This document shows, piece after piece, positions 7,911 through 14,624 of a stretch of DNA of 44,714 bases. The first letter of the stretch is position 1; each line of letters opens with the position of its first letter. A program made the position numbers and the translations under genes. The notes beneath the pieces are model-generated. The model was not told where the DNA came from and searched no databases. It worked only from the letters and a program-made list of their open reading frames with translations. The stretch spans positions 1-44,714 of the forward strand of contig JAAYVI010000054.1 in NCBI GenBank assembly GCA_012517235.1, read 5' to 3'. This stretch comes from Elusimicrobiota bacterium (GTDB lineage: Bacteria > Elusimicrobiota > Elusimicrobia > Elusimicrobiales > UBA9959).

Positions 7911-9008
7911 TTAATCTTTTTTGAATACTTCTTGTAAAAATAATTCAGGTTTTGTTTTTGGGTAATTATAGTCGGTAATCGATATTTCCATGTCTTGTTT
8001 TTCAAAAATTTCCTTTTTTAATTGAGGCATTTTGGAATATAGTATATCGCCGGGGCAGTCTGTAGCTCCCAAGTCTCTGTGCGCATAAAAGCTCGATTTT
8101 TCCACAGAGTAAGTTTGAGATACATAATAAGCGATTGAGGATATCGCTTTAATGGCTTTTTCCGAAGGAATATCGTTTTTAGGCGGATGGTAATTTCCCA
8201 TTAAGGATATACCTATGTTATTTGTGTTTTTTAGATAAACATGAGCTCCTACTACTTTTATCGGTCTACCTTCGAATATATTTCCTAAGGAGTCTACTAC
8301 GAAATGATATCCTATATCAATCCAGCCTTTCGCATTTTGATGATAATCTTGTATGAATTGTATCTCGGCGATAGATTCTTCCAGACTTTTAGTAATTTTT
8401 CCGGACGTGTGGTGTATCGTTATCGCTTTCGGAGTATGTTCCGTATAAGGTTCTTTAGGATCACTTGCCTGCCAATATGATCGTTTTATTATATTTAATG
8501 TGTCTGGCACCGAAAGGTTTGGATTCGGAGTATACTGGAAGTCGGCTTTTTGCTTATAAACTTCATAAGATGATTGTATCTCATAAACTATTATCTTAAA
8601 ATCCGGATTCTTATTTTTATTAATAAAAAGTATTTTGCAAGAATTCGTGCCTGGCACCTGTAACTTAAATCTGGCCCAAAAACGGCCGTTGCGGTATATT
8701 CTGAAAATTTCCGGATTTATAAGAGTTTCCGATTTTAGATCGGGAGATATTAGTTTTAGCCCTATATTTATGTCCAAATATTCGCTTTCTCCTTGAATTA
8801 CTACAAGATTATATTGCTTTTTTGACGTTTCGGATATCGGAGTTTCATATAAAATAGAGTCAGGTTCCGCAGCTTTTACTTTTATTTCTAAAGGATAAGA
8901 CAGGTCTTTAAAATTTATGTTATTTTCACCGTCGGATGCGTATAAAGGTGCCAGGCAGAATAGTATGAGGATTAGTTTTTTAAAAGCGTATGAGGCGCGT
9001 ATTCTCAT
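7911..9008 (-). CDS. Secreted N-acetylmuramoyl-L-alanine amidase (Amidase_2/PGRP)
   Basis: Zinc amidase that cuts the bond between muramic acid and the peptide stem of peptidoglycan. The N-terminal KKLILILFCLAPLYAS is a signal peptide. About 175 residues of unrecognised sequence follow, then the Amidase_2 domain. Zinc ligands are the first His of IHHTSG, the His of AHRDLG and the Cys of DCPG; the core YHFVVDSLGNIFEGRP is typical. I choose ATG 9008 because TATAAT ends exactly 6 nt before it; a GTG at 9023 would lie upstream of that -10. It is divergent from the glycosyltransferase at 9080. Three repeat motifs lie in the coding sequence, one within the signal peptide (CLAPL). Confidence 0.9.
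   Translation of the reverse strand: MRIRASYAFKKLILILFCLAPLYASDGENNINFKDLSYPLEIKVKAAEPDSILYETPISETSKKQYNLVVIQGESEYLDINIGLKLISPDLKSETLINPEIFRIYRNGRFWARFKLQVPGTNSCKILFINKNKNPDFKIIVYEIQSSYEVYKQKADFQYTPNPNLSVPDTLNIIKRSYWQASDPKEPYTEHTPKAITIHHTSGKITKSLEESIAEIQFIQDYHQNAKGWIDIGYHFVVDSLGNIFEGRPIKVVGAHVYLKNTNNIGISLMGNYHPPKNDIPSEKAIKAISSIAYYVSQTYSVEKSSFYAHRDLGATDCPGDILYSKMPQLKKEIFEKQDMEISITDYNYPKTKPELFLQEVFKKD
8500..8511. repeat. REP-like half-site inside amidase gene
   Basis: GTGTCTGGCACC on the plus strand; encodes SVPDT on the minus strand, in the linker before the catalytic domain. Confidence 0.55.
8647..8659. repeat. REP-like half-site inside amidase gene
   Basis: GTGCCTGGCACCT, a full match to the right arm of the 4192 palindrome; encodes QVPGT in the amidase N-terminal region. 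Confidence 0.65.
8944..8958. repeat. REP-like half-site in amidase signal peptide
   Basis: AAAGGTGCCAGGCAG; on the minus strand it encodes the CLAPL part of the signal peptide. Confidence 0.6.
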
Positions 9009-9014
9009 AATATT

Positions 9015-9020
9015 ATTATA
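9015..9020 (-). promoter_or_regulatory. -10 box of leaderless amidase gene
   Basis: TATAAT on the minus strand, 6 nt before ATG 9008; no Shine-Dalgarno. Confidence 0.6.
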
Positions 9021-9048
9021 CACTATAAATAGCTTTATTAAGCTTTTA

Positions 9049-9062
9049 TGCCCGGCACCTTA
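9049..9062. repeat. REP-like half-site in divergent intergenic region
   Basis: ATGCCCGGCACCTT lies between the divergent amidase and glycosyltransferase promoters, just upstream of the -10 of the latter (9068). Confidence 0.6.
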
Positions 9063-9067
9063 TTTTA

Positions 9068-9073
9068 TATCAT
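9068..9073 (+). promoter_or_regulatory. -10 box of leaderless glycosyltransferase gene
   Basis: TATCAT, 6 nt before ATG 9080; no Shine-Dalgarno. Confidence 0.5.
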
Positions 9074-9079
9074 ATTTAT

Positions 9080-9832
9080 ATGAATAACATTTCCGTTTCG
9101 ATAATAGGCTTTAACGAAGGTTTTTTACTAAAAAAATGCCTTGAAAGCGTTAAGTGGGCCGATGAAATAGTGTATGTGGATTGCGGAAGTTTCGACGATA
9201 GCTTGGAAATAGCTAAAAAATTCGGAGCAAAAGTATTTAAAAGAGAAAACGATTTTAATATAAATGTAAATAAACAATTTGGCATAGATCAATGTTCGAA
9301 AGATTGGATTCTTTATTTGGATCCGGACGAAACCGTGCCCGGCACCCTAAAAGACGAGATTTTGGAAATAGTTAGTAAGGGGAACGAATATTCCGGGTAT
9401 TTTATACCGAGAAAAAACTATTATTTTGGGAAATGGCTAAAATATGGCGGAAAATATCCCGATAAGCAGCTTAGATTTTTTAAAAAATCGGACGGGAGAT
9501 TCCCTTGCGTCAATATACACGAAAAACTTGAAATAAAAGGCAAAATAGGATGTTTGAAAAACGATATGCATCATAACGTAGCCGATAATGTGGATTGGTT
9601 TGTGGATAAAATAAAATCTTATGCTTATAGACGAGCGATACAGGATATAAGATTAAATAAGAGTAAAAAAAATCCTATTTTAAATTCTTTAAAAAAATTT
9701 TTTAGGTCGTATTTTCTAAAGATGGGATTTATGGACGGCCCGATCGGTTTTTTTTCGGCTTTAACCGACAGTTTTAACGAAATGATTTTTTGGTTAAAAA
9801 GAAAAGAAATAGAAAATTCAAACAAGTCCTAA
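9080..9832 (+). CDS. Family 2 glycosyltransferase (WaaE/KdtX-like)
   Basis: Inverting GT-A glycosyltransferase resembling those that add a sugar to the lipopolysaccharide inner core. It starts with SVSIIGFNEGFLLKKCLESV, then WADEIVYVDCGSFDDS and the sugar-nucleotide/metal motif LYLDPDE. KYPDKQLRFFKK and HEKLE are typical of the WaaE subgroup. It has 250 residues, the family norm, and the C-terminus is basic with a hydrophobic patch suited to membrane association. Translation probably starts leaderless at 9080. The stop overlaps the convergent GT4 gene by 15 nt. A repeat motif (9335-9347) lies within ETVPGT, directly after the LDPDE motif. The acceptor is unknown. Confidence 0.88.
   Translation: MNNISVSIIGFNEGFLLKKCLESVKWADEIVYVDCGSFDDSLEIAKKFGAKVFKRENDFNINVNKQFGIDQCSKDWILYLDPDETVPGTLKDEILEIVSKGNEYSGYFIPRKNYYFGKWLKYGGKYPDKQLRFFKKSDGRFPCVNIHEKLEIKGKIGCLKNDMHHNVADNVDWFVDKIKSYAYRRAIQDIRLNKSKKNPILNSLKKFFRSYFLKMGFMDGPIGFFSALTDSFNEMIFWLKRKEIENSNKS
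9335..9347 (+). repeat. REP-like half-site inside glycosyltransferase
   Basis: GTGCCCGGCACCC, in frame as VPGT immediately after the conserved LDPDE. It is the last copy seen; none was found by eye from here to the end of the window. Confidence 0.6.
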
Positions 9833-10855
9833 AAATGCTTTTTCGGTTTCTTCTTTAAATTTCATAAAAGAAAATTCTTTTTGAGCTTTTTCATAATTTT
9901 CTTGTGAGATTTTTTTTATTTTTTCAAAATCTAATATTTTTTCCATTTTATCGGCTAAATCCGAAGAATCTGAATTTTTAAATATAAGTTGAGTATATTC
10001 AGGCAATGACCCGACATCGGAGCAAATTAAAGTTCTGGCGGAAGAAATCCATTCCAAAGCCGCTCTTGAAACCGCTTCGCTTGAAATAGAAGGTATGACA
10101 CCAATGTGGCAAGACTGAGTAAAAGCATAGGGATCGTTTACTTTCCCCAAATATTTAAATTTGTCGGCATATTGCGACGGAATAAGCTTTTTTAAATCGT
10201 TCCATCTTATATTTGCTTCTTCTCCGGCGAAATAAAATAAACATTCTTTGCCTTTTTTTAGAAGTTTTATGGCGGCATCTATCAGAATCGAATGTCCTTT
10301 TACCGGATCAAGTCTGCCGAGCAATCCTATTTTATAAGGAGGCGCCGGAGAAAGCGGGGAGTTTTTTAAATCCGAAAAGCCTTTATAAATAGTTTTTAAA
10401 TTTAAGCCGGAGGATTTGTCGGAATACATTTTTTCTATATGTTTGGAGCCGCATATTATTAAGGAAGCTGATTTGGAAATAAAACCGACAGACGGTTTTT
10501 TGGCATCCGCTTTAGTCCTGACTGTTATTGTCGAAGGAGTAAAAACTTTAACGGCCGCCGCGGCGGTCATAGTTCTTCCGGTATGAGCGTTTATGATATC
10601 TATTTTTTCTTTTCGGCAAAAAGACGATACTGAAAATATATCTTGAGGCATTAATATTCTTTTCCTGTCGCTAAAATGTATTGTTTTATATCCGCATAAT
10701 TGCGCCGACTTAAAAGAAAAAGAATTTTTAGGCGCGGCGAAAAATATTTTATGTCCGCAGTCGGACAAAGCTTTTGACTGAGATAAAGCATAGTCCGCCG
10801 CCGCGCTTGACCACGGGATGTCTATTATGTTTAAAATCTTAAGATATTTCATCAT
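9818..10855 (-). CDS. Family 4 glycosyltransferase
   Basis: Retaining GT-B glycosyltransferase of 345 residues. The N-terminal Rossmann half starts KYLKILNIIDIPWSSAAADYALSQSKAL. The donor-binding half has YKIGLLGRLDPVKGHSILIDAA, YFAGEE, KYLGKVNDPYAF and the GT4 EX7E-like segment SSEAVSRAALEWISSARTLICSD. The start overlaps the end of the upstream GT4 gene by 17 nt, so the two are translationally coupled. It belongs to the leftward envelope cluster 12894-9818. Substrates cannot be read from sequence. Confidence 0.88.
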   Translation of the reverse strand: MMKYLKILNIIDIPWSSAAADYALSQSKALSDCGHKIFFAAPKNSFSFKSAQLCGYKTIHFSDRKRILMPQDIFSVSSFCRKEKIDIINAHTGRTMTAAAAVKVFTPSTITVRTKADAKKPSVGFISKSASLIICGSKHIEKMYSDKSSGLNLKTIYKGFSDLKNSPLSPAPPYKIGLLGRLDPVKGHSILIDAAIKLLKKGKECLFYFAGEEANIRWNDLKKLIPSQYADKFKYLGKVNDPYAFTQSCHIGVIPSISSEAVSRAALEWISSARTLICSDVGSLPEYTQLIFKNSDSSDLADKMEKILDFEKIKKISQENYEKAQKEFSFMKFKEETEKAFLGLV

Positions 10856-11936
10856 ATATTTTAATTGTTTTTTCGGCCATTACCGAAGAGGAAAAATCCG
10901 CGGATTTTTTTAAGGAACCTTCGGAAAATTTTTTTCTAATATCCGGATTTTCAATTATTTTAAGTATTATTTCGGCCAAAGCATGCGGATTTTCTTTTTC
11001 AGCCAATAATCCGTTAACTCCTTCTTCTATAAGTTCGGGTATTCCTCCAGCTTTTGTGGCTGCCAGCGGCAAAGCGCATGACATAGCTTCCAGTAAAACG
11101 CTTCCGAGACCTTCTTCTTTGGACGGAAGTATGAAAACATCCAAAGATTTAAGAAAAGAAATATTTTCGTCTATTTGTCCCATTAATTTAAAATTGTCTT
11201 CCAATTTTAATTTTCTTATTTCGCTTTCGCATTCTTTTCTTAAAGGCCCTTCTCCGGCTAAAAAGAAAAAAATATTTTTATGTTTTTTTACGCAAATTTC
11301 CGCCGCTCTTATAAGATTTAACGGGTCCTTGTGAGGTTGAAGCGCTATCATGGATCCCGCGATAAAACAATCCTTAGGCAGAGAAAAATCTTTTTCTATT
11401 TTTTTTCTCATCGACGGAATTTTTTCCGGTGAAATAAGAGAAAAAGAAGAAGGTATTACCGTTATTTTTTCTTGCGGTATGCCGTCTTTTATCAATATTT
11501 CTTTAATTGCTTTGGAAATCGCTATTATTTTAGATGCCGATGAATATTTAATTTTTGAAAAAATATTCCCGTTTAAACGGAAATCTACTCTTCTATGAAC
11601 GACAACGAGACATCTTAACATAAGCGATGTCATAAAGGCTATCGCCGGAGTATGCCCGGTATGAGTGTGGATTAAAGGCTTATATCTGTCACCGCATATT
11701 TTTTTAATTTTTAGGTAAAGCATTAAAGCCGAAATTATATCCCATTCAAAAAAGTAAGGCAGGGGAAAATTAGGTATTACTTTTAATCTTGCCTCGTTTA
11801 TGAGAGGAGAGTTTTTTCTTGCGGCAATATAGTTGATTACTCCTTTTTTTTTGAGTTCTTCGGCCAAATATAGTACTTGTCTTTCTCCGCCTCTTAAATT
11901 TTTACTATCGTCAAGATGAAAAATTATTTTATCCAT
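10839..11936 (-). CDS. Family 4 glycosyltransferase
   Basis: GT-B glycosyltransferase, 365 residues. It begins IIFHLDDSKNLRGGERQVLYLAEEL, where GGERQ is the glycine-rich acceptor loop of GT4 enzymes. IHTHTGHTPAIAF lies in the first domain. The donor domain has SLISPEK, AGSMIALQPHKDPLNLIRAA, FFLAGEGPLRKE and the EX7E motif EEGLGSVLLEAMSCALPLAATKAGGIPELI. It overlaps its upstream neighbour by 8 nt and its downstream neighbour by 17 nt, so it is the middle gene of one transcription unit. It probably builds a surface glycan or lipopolysaccharide core. Confidence 0.92.
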   Translation of the reverse strand: MDKIIFHLDDSKNLRGGERQVLYLAEELKKKGVINYIAARKNSPLINEARLKVIPNFPLPYFFEWDIISALMLYLKIKKICGDRYKPLIHTHTGHTPAIAFMTSLMLRCLVVVHRRVDFRLNGNIFSKIKYSSASKIIAISKAIKEILIKDGIPQEKITVIPSSFSLISPEKIPSMRKKIEKDFSLPKDCFIAGSMIALQPHKDPLNLIRAAEICVKKHKNIFFFLAGEGPLRKECESEIRKLKLEDNFKLMGQIDENISFLKSLDVFILPSKEEGLGSVLLEAMSCALPLAATKAGGIPELIEEGVNGLLAEKENPHALAEIILKIIENPDIRKKFSEGSLKKSADFSSSVMAEKTIKIYDEIS

Positions 11937-12894
11937 TTTTTTTAAGATCGTTAAATCTGTCGAGTATTGAAGGCACCGGGATATCTTCCATCGCCGGCGG
12001 TTCTCTGCCGATTTCCAGAGATTTTTTTGCTATTTCTTCCCATTTTCTATACCACATATAAAATTGAGCCATAAAAAGCTGTTCCATATATATAGCGTAG
12101 CTTAAGGCGCAGATTACGTATATTATAAGAAAAACGACATTTCTTAAGCGAATTTCGGCATATCCCGAAGACCACATCCAAAAAGCCATAAAAGGGGGAA
12201 GAAAAATAAAAAGAAGAACTATTCCGGTAGTTAGAAAACCGCTCGCAAATTCGCTAAATTCGGAATGCACCGCTCTGAAGGCTTTTTTTACGGCGTCATA
12301 ATATCCCAAATTATCCCAGGCTATGGCGCAAAAAGACATCATCGCCATCATTCTCAACCCTCTTTTAAGTATTTCAAAAAAAATAGCGCCTAAGCTTAGA
12401 TTAAAATTACCGTTAAAAAATTCGAGCGCTTTGGTTACGTCGTCAACCTCTTGAAGCCCGGTGTCGCCGTATATTAAAGCTTCGTCTCTCGAATACGGAG
12501 TTCTTCTTTTTTCTCTTGAAAATATCGATTCTACAAATGTTATTCCGGCCCAAAGTACGGACCACACAAAAATTATCGGTATCATATCGTTTAAGTTTTC
12601 CGATAAAGTTATTTTTAAGGATTTAAAAAATGAAGGGTTTTCTTTGTTCTCTATTTGCTCTATCATTTCCAGAAGCATCGAACATGCTACGGATATAAGC
12701 AGAGCAAAGAAGAAGTAATAAATAAATAGCGGATATATTATATCTCCCGGCTTGCTTAAATCCCATTTTATTAAAAAAAGACTTCCTATTAAGCTTATTA
12801 AGAATACTATCCAAGCAAAAAAAATTGGAAGTATAAGTTTGGGATATGCCAAAAAAACTCTAAAAGAAGAATCTATTATGTTCCTGCCGAGCAT
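11929..12894 (-). CDS. Multi-spanning membrane protein of unknown function
   Basis: The 321-residue protein has about six hydrophobic segments, near residues 15-40, 50-75, 105-125, 160-190, 215-240 and 245-270. It resembles the uncharacterised DUF6159-type proteins by the pattern SFRVFLAYPKLILPIFFAW at the start and the late FMAQFYMWYRKWEE. I do not recognise a catalytic motif. It is the first gene of the leftward unit and overlaps a GT4 gene by 8 nt, so a role in glycan export or in positioning the enzymes is possible but unproven. The start has GATAAT 5 nt upstream and no Shine-Dalgarno. Confidence 0.75.
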   Translation of the reverse strand: MLGRNIIDSSFRVFLAYPKLILPIFFAWIVFLISLIGSLFLIKWDLSKPGDIIYPLFIYYFFFALLISVACSMLLEMIEQIENKENPSFFKSLKITLSENLNDMIPIIFVWSVLWAGITFVESIFSREKRRTPYSRDEALIYGDTGLQEVDDVTKALEFFNGNFNLSLGAIFFEILKRGLRMMAMMSFCAIAWDNLGYYDAVKKAFRAVHSEFSEFASGFLTTGIVLLFIFLPPFMAFWMWSSGYAEIRLRNVVFLIIYVICALSYAIYMEQLFMAQFYMWYRKWEEIAKKSLEIGREPPAMEDIPVPSILDRFNDLKKNG

Positions 12895-12899
12895 ATTTT

Positions 12900-12905
12900 A
12901 TTATC
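12900..12905 (-). promoter_or_regulatory. -10 box of leaderless membrane protein gene
   Basis: GATAAT on the minus strand, 5 nt before ATG 12894; no Shine-Dalgarno. Confidence 0.4.
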
Positions 12906-12931
12906 TCATTTTTAAGAAAAAAAACACAAAT

Positions 12932-14014
12932 TTAAATAAAATTTTTGTAAACCAGATAAATTTCTTCCGATGTCTTTTCCCAAGTCCTTTGTTTTATCTT
13001 TTGCGAATTTTTTATGAAAATATCTTTTTTTATTTTATCTTGTAAAATTTCTTCGGCTTTTGCGGCAAATTCTTCTTCGTTTTTGCAAATTGAAAAGTCC
13101 GCCGCTTCTTCTGTCATTAATTCGACGGCCCCTATATGTTCGGAACATATCACGGGTATCCCGGCTGCCATAGCTTCGGTTAAGGCTATTCCGAACTCCT
13201 CCAATACGGCCGGATATATGACGCAGTCGGCGCATGCGTATAGATTCGGAATATTTTTTGTCGGGGGAATTATTTTTACGATATTTCCCAAGCCCAAATC
13301 TTTTAATAAGCGCATATATTCTTCTATATTCGCATCTTTCCCCGTAATTAGCGCCTGAATATTTTTATGCCTTAAATTTACTTGAGACAAAATTCTTATA
13401 AATCTGCGGACTCCTCTTTTTTCAAAATCTCCGGAAGCCGGCAAAAGAAAACAAAATTTATCTGGATTTAGTCCGAAAAATATTTTAGCTTCTTTTTTAT
13501 CGGGCAACTCCTTTGCGGCTATGGGATTATAAGAAGGATAAACTATTTTTATATTTTCTTCCTTTATGCCGAATCTTTCGATGAGATCTTTCTTCATAAA
13601 AGCGGAATTTGCGATAATGATTTTAAACGAATCTTTGGACGAAAGCATTTTTTGATGAAAAAACCACAATCCGTCCTTCTTTCTGTTTAATTTTTCATAG
13701 CTTAGATGTATAAGATTGTGCAAAGTTAAAATGTCTTGTTTTAAAAGTTCTCCGTGTCCGTTTATAATGTCATATTTTTTTGAGATAATTTTTGCAAAAG
13801 CCGAGAATAAAAGCCTTTTCCAATATCCTCTAAAATTTTTTATTAAAGGCATTTTTATGATTTTAAAAGGATAATAATCATTATCGGTTCTTGAAGTCAG
13901 TATTTCCGTTTCTACGGCGTATCTTTCTTTAATTATGGGAACGGTTTCTTTTACGTAATTTACGGCTCCGGAACTACCTTTCATGTTTAATATAGGAAGA
14001 AGTATTTTGGACAT
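12932..14014 (-). CDS. Family 4 glycosyltransferase
   Basis: GT-B glycosyltransferase, 360 residues. It starts SKILLPILNMKGSSGAVNYVKETVPII. HGELLKQDILTLHNLIHLSYEKLNR lies in the first domain; the donor half has FLLPASGDFEKRGVRRFIRIL and the EX7E motif EEFGIALTEAMAAGIPVICSEHIGAVELM. It is 37 nt upstream of the membrane-protein start and has its own -10 box, TAAAAT at 14021-14026, 6 nt before the ATG. It probably belongs to the same surface-glycan cluster as the two GT4 genes downstream. Confidence 0.92.
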   Translation of the reverse strand: MSKILLPILNMKGSSGAVNYVKETVPIIKERYAVETEILTSRTDNDYYPFKIIKMPLIKNFRGYWKRLLFSAFAKIISKKYDIINGHGELLKQDILTLHNLIHLSYEKLNRKKDGLWFFHQKMLSSKDSFKIIIANSAFMKKDLIERFGIKEENIKIVYPSYNPIAAKELPDKKEAKIFFGLNPDKFCFLLPASGDFEKRGVRRFIRILSQVNLRHKNIQALITGKDANIEEYMRLLKDLGLGNIVKIIPPTKNIPNLYACADCVIYPAVLEEFGIALTEAMAAGIPVICSEHIGAVELMTEEAADFSICKNEEEFAAKAEEILQDKIKKDIFIKNSQKIKQRTWEKTSEEIYLVYKNFI

Positions 14015-14020
14015 AAGAGT

Positions 14021-14026
14021 ATTTTA
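14021..14026 (-). promoter_or_regulatory. -10 box of leaderless GT4 gene
   Basis: TAAAAT on the minus strand, 6 nt before ATG 14014; no Shine-Dalgarno. Confidence 0.5.
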
Positions 14027-14071
14027 CAAATTTGTATAAGCAAGAAATAATCGAAAATGCCGATATTTAAT

Positions 14072-14130
14072 GGATTCCCCGAACGTCGAAACAATATCTA
14101 TTTGTAACAAATAAAAAAATGGACGTGAGG
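14072..14130. repeat. 59-bp direct repeat, copy 1
   Basis: Starts GGATTCCCCGAACGTCGAAA and ends with TGGACGTGAGG, which are the last bases of tRNA-Ala read on this strand. It is identical to 14252-14310, offset by exactly 180 bp. It contains the palindrome TATTTGT-A-ACAAATA (14099-14113). This copy ends after 11 bases of tRNA sequence. Confidence 0.9.
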
Positions 14131-14251
14131 AGCGTAAAAAGGAAACCATGTTATGGTTTCCGCGCTCCGCAAGGCCGGAGGCATTTTCTTAAGAGTTGAA
14201 AATGCCGAGGCGGGGTCGCGCAAGACCGCTATGCGGGCTATGCGTGACAGG
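14131..14251. other. Hairpin-rich spacer between the 59-bp repeats
   Basis: No ORF. It contains a perfect stem GGAAACCAT-GTT-ATGGTTTCC (14151-14171) flanked by AGCG and CGCT, a CTCCG/CGGAG stem, and GCATTTTC/GAAAATGC around TTAAGAGTT. It is more G+C-rich than its flanks. It could be a structured RNA or the body of a small mobile cassette; I do not recognise it. Confidence 0.5.
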
Positions 14252-14342
<91 letters not shown>

Positions 14343-14437
14343 TTCGGACTCGGTGGCTCAGTAAAAGCAAGGAAGACCGATTGCCGCCACAGCGCCTCGC
14401 TTTTTTGTTGTTTTTTGTTTTTAGTGAGATAATTGAA

Positions 14438-14511
<74 letters not shown>

Positions 14512-14624
14512 ATAATCAGGTATAAATTAATTGTATAAAAAAAGGCATTCTAAAGCAATATTCATTTGTTTCTCTAAAAATTGTAAAATTTATGCGTAGA
14601 TAATTTATTTGAAACGGAGAAAAA

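Noticed and set aside
723-9347. GGTGYCAGGCA motif as a DNA uptake sequence or Chi-like site
   Set aside because: Those signals are spread along the whole chromosome; here all copies seen lie in the first 9.4 kb of 44.7 kb. A genome-wide count could revive the idea.
14343-14437. Second tRNA or a tracrRNA-like sequence (CCACCGAGTCCG on the minus strand)
   Set aside because: No acceptor pairing or cloverleaf; the resemblance to a tracrRNA tail covers only a few bases and there is no Cas9.
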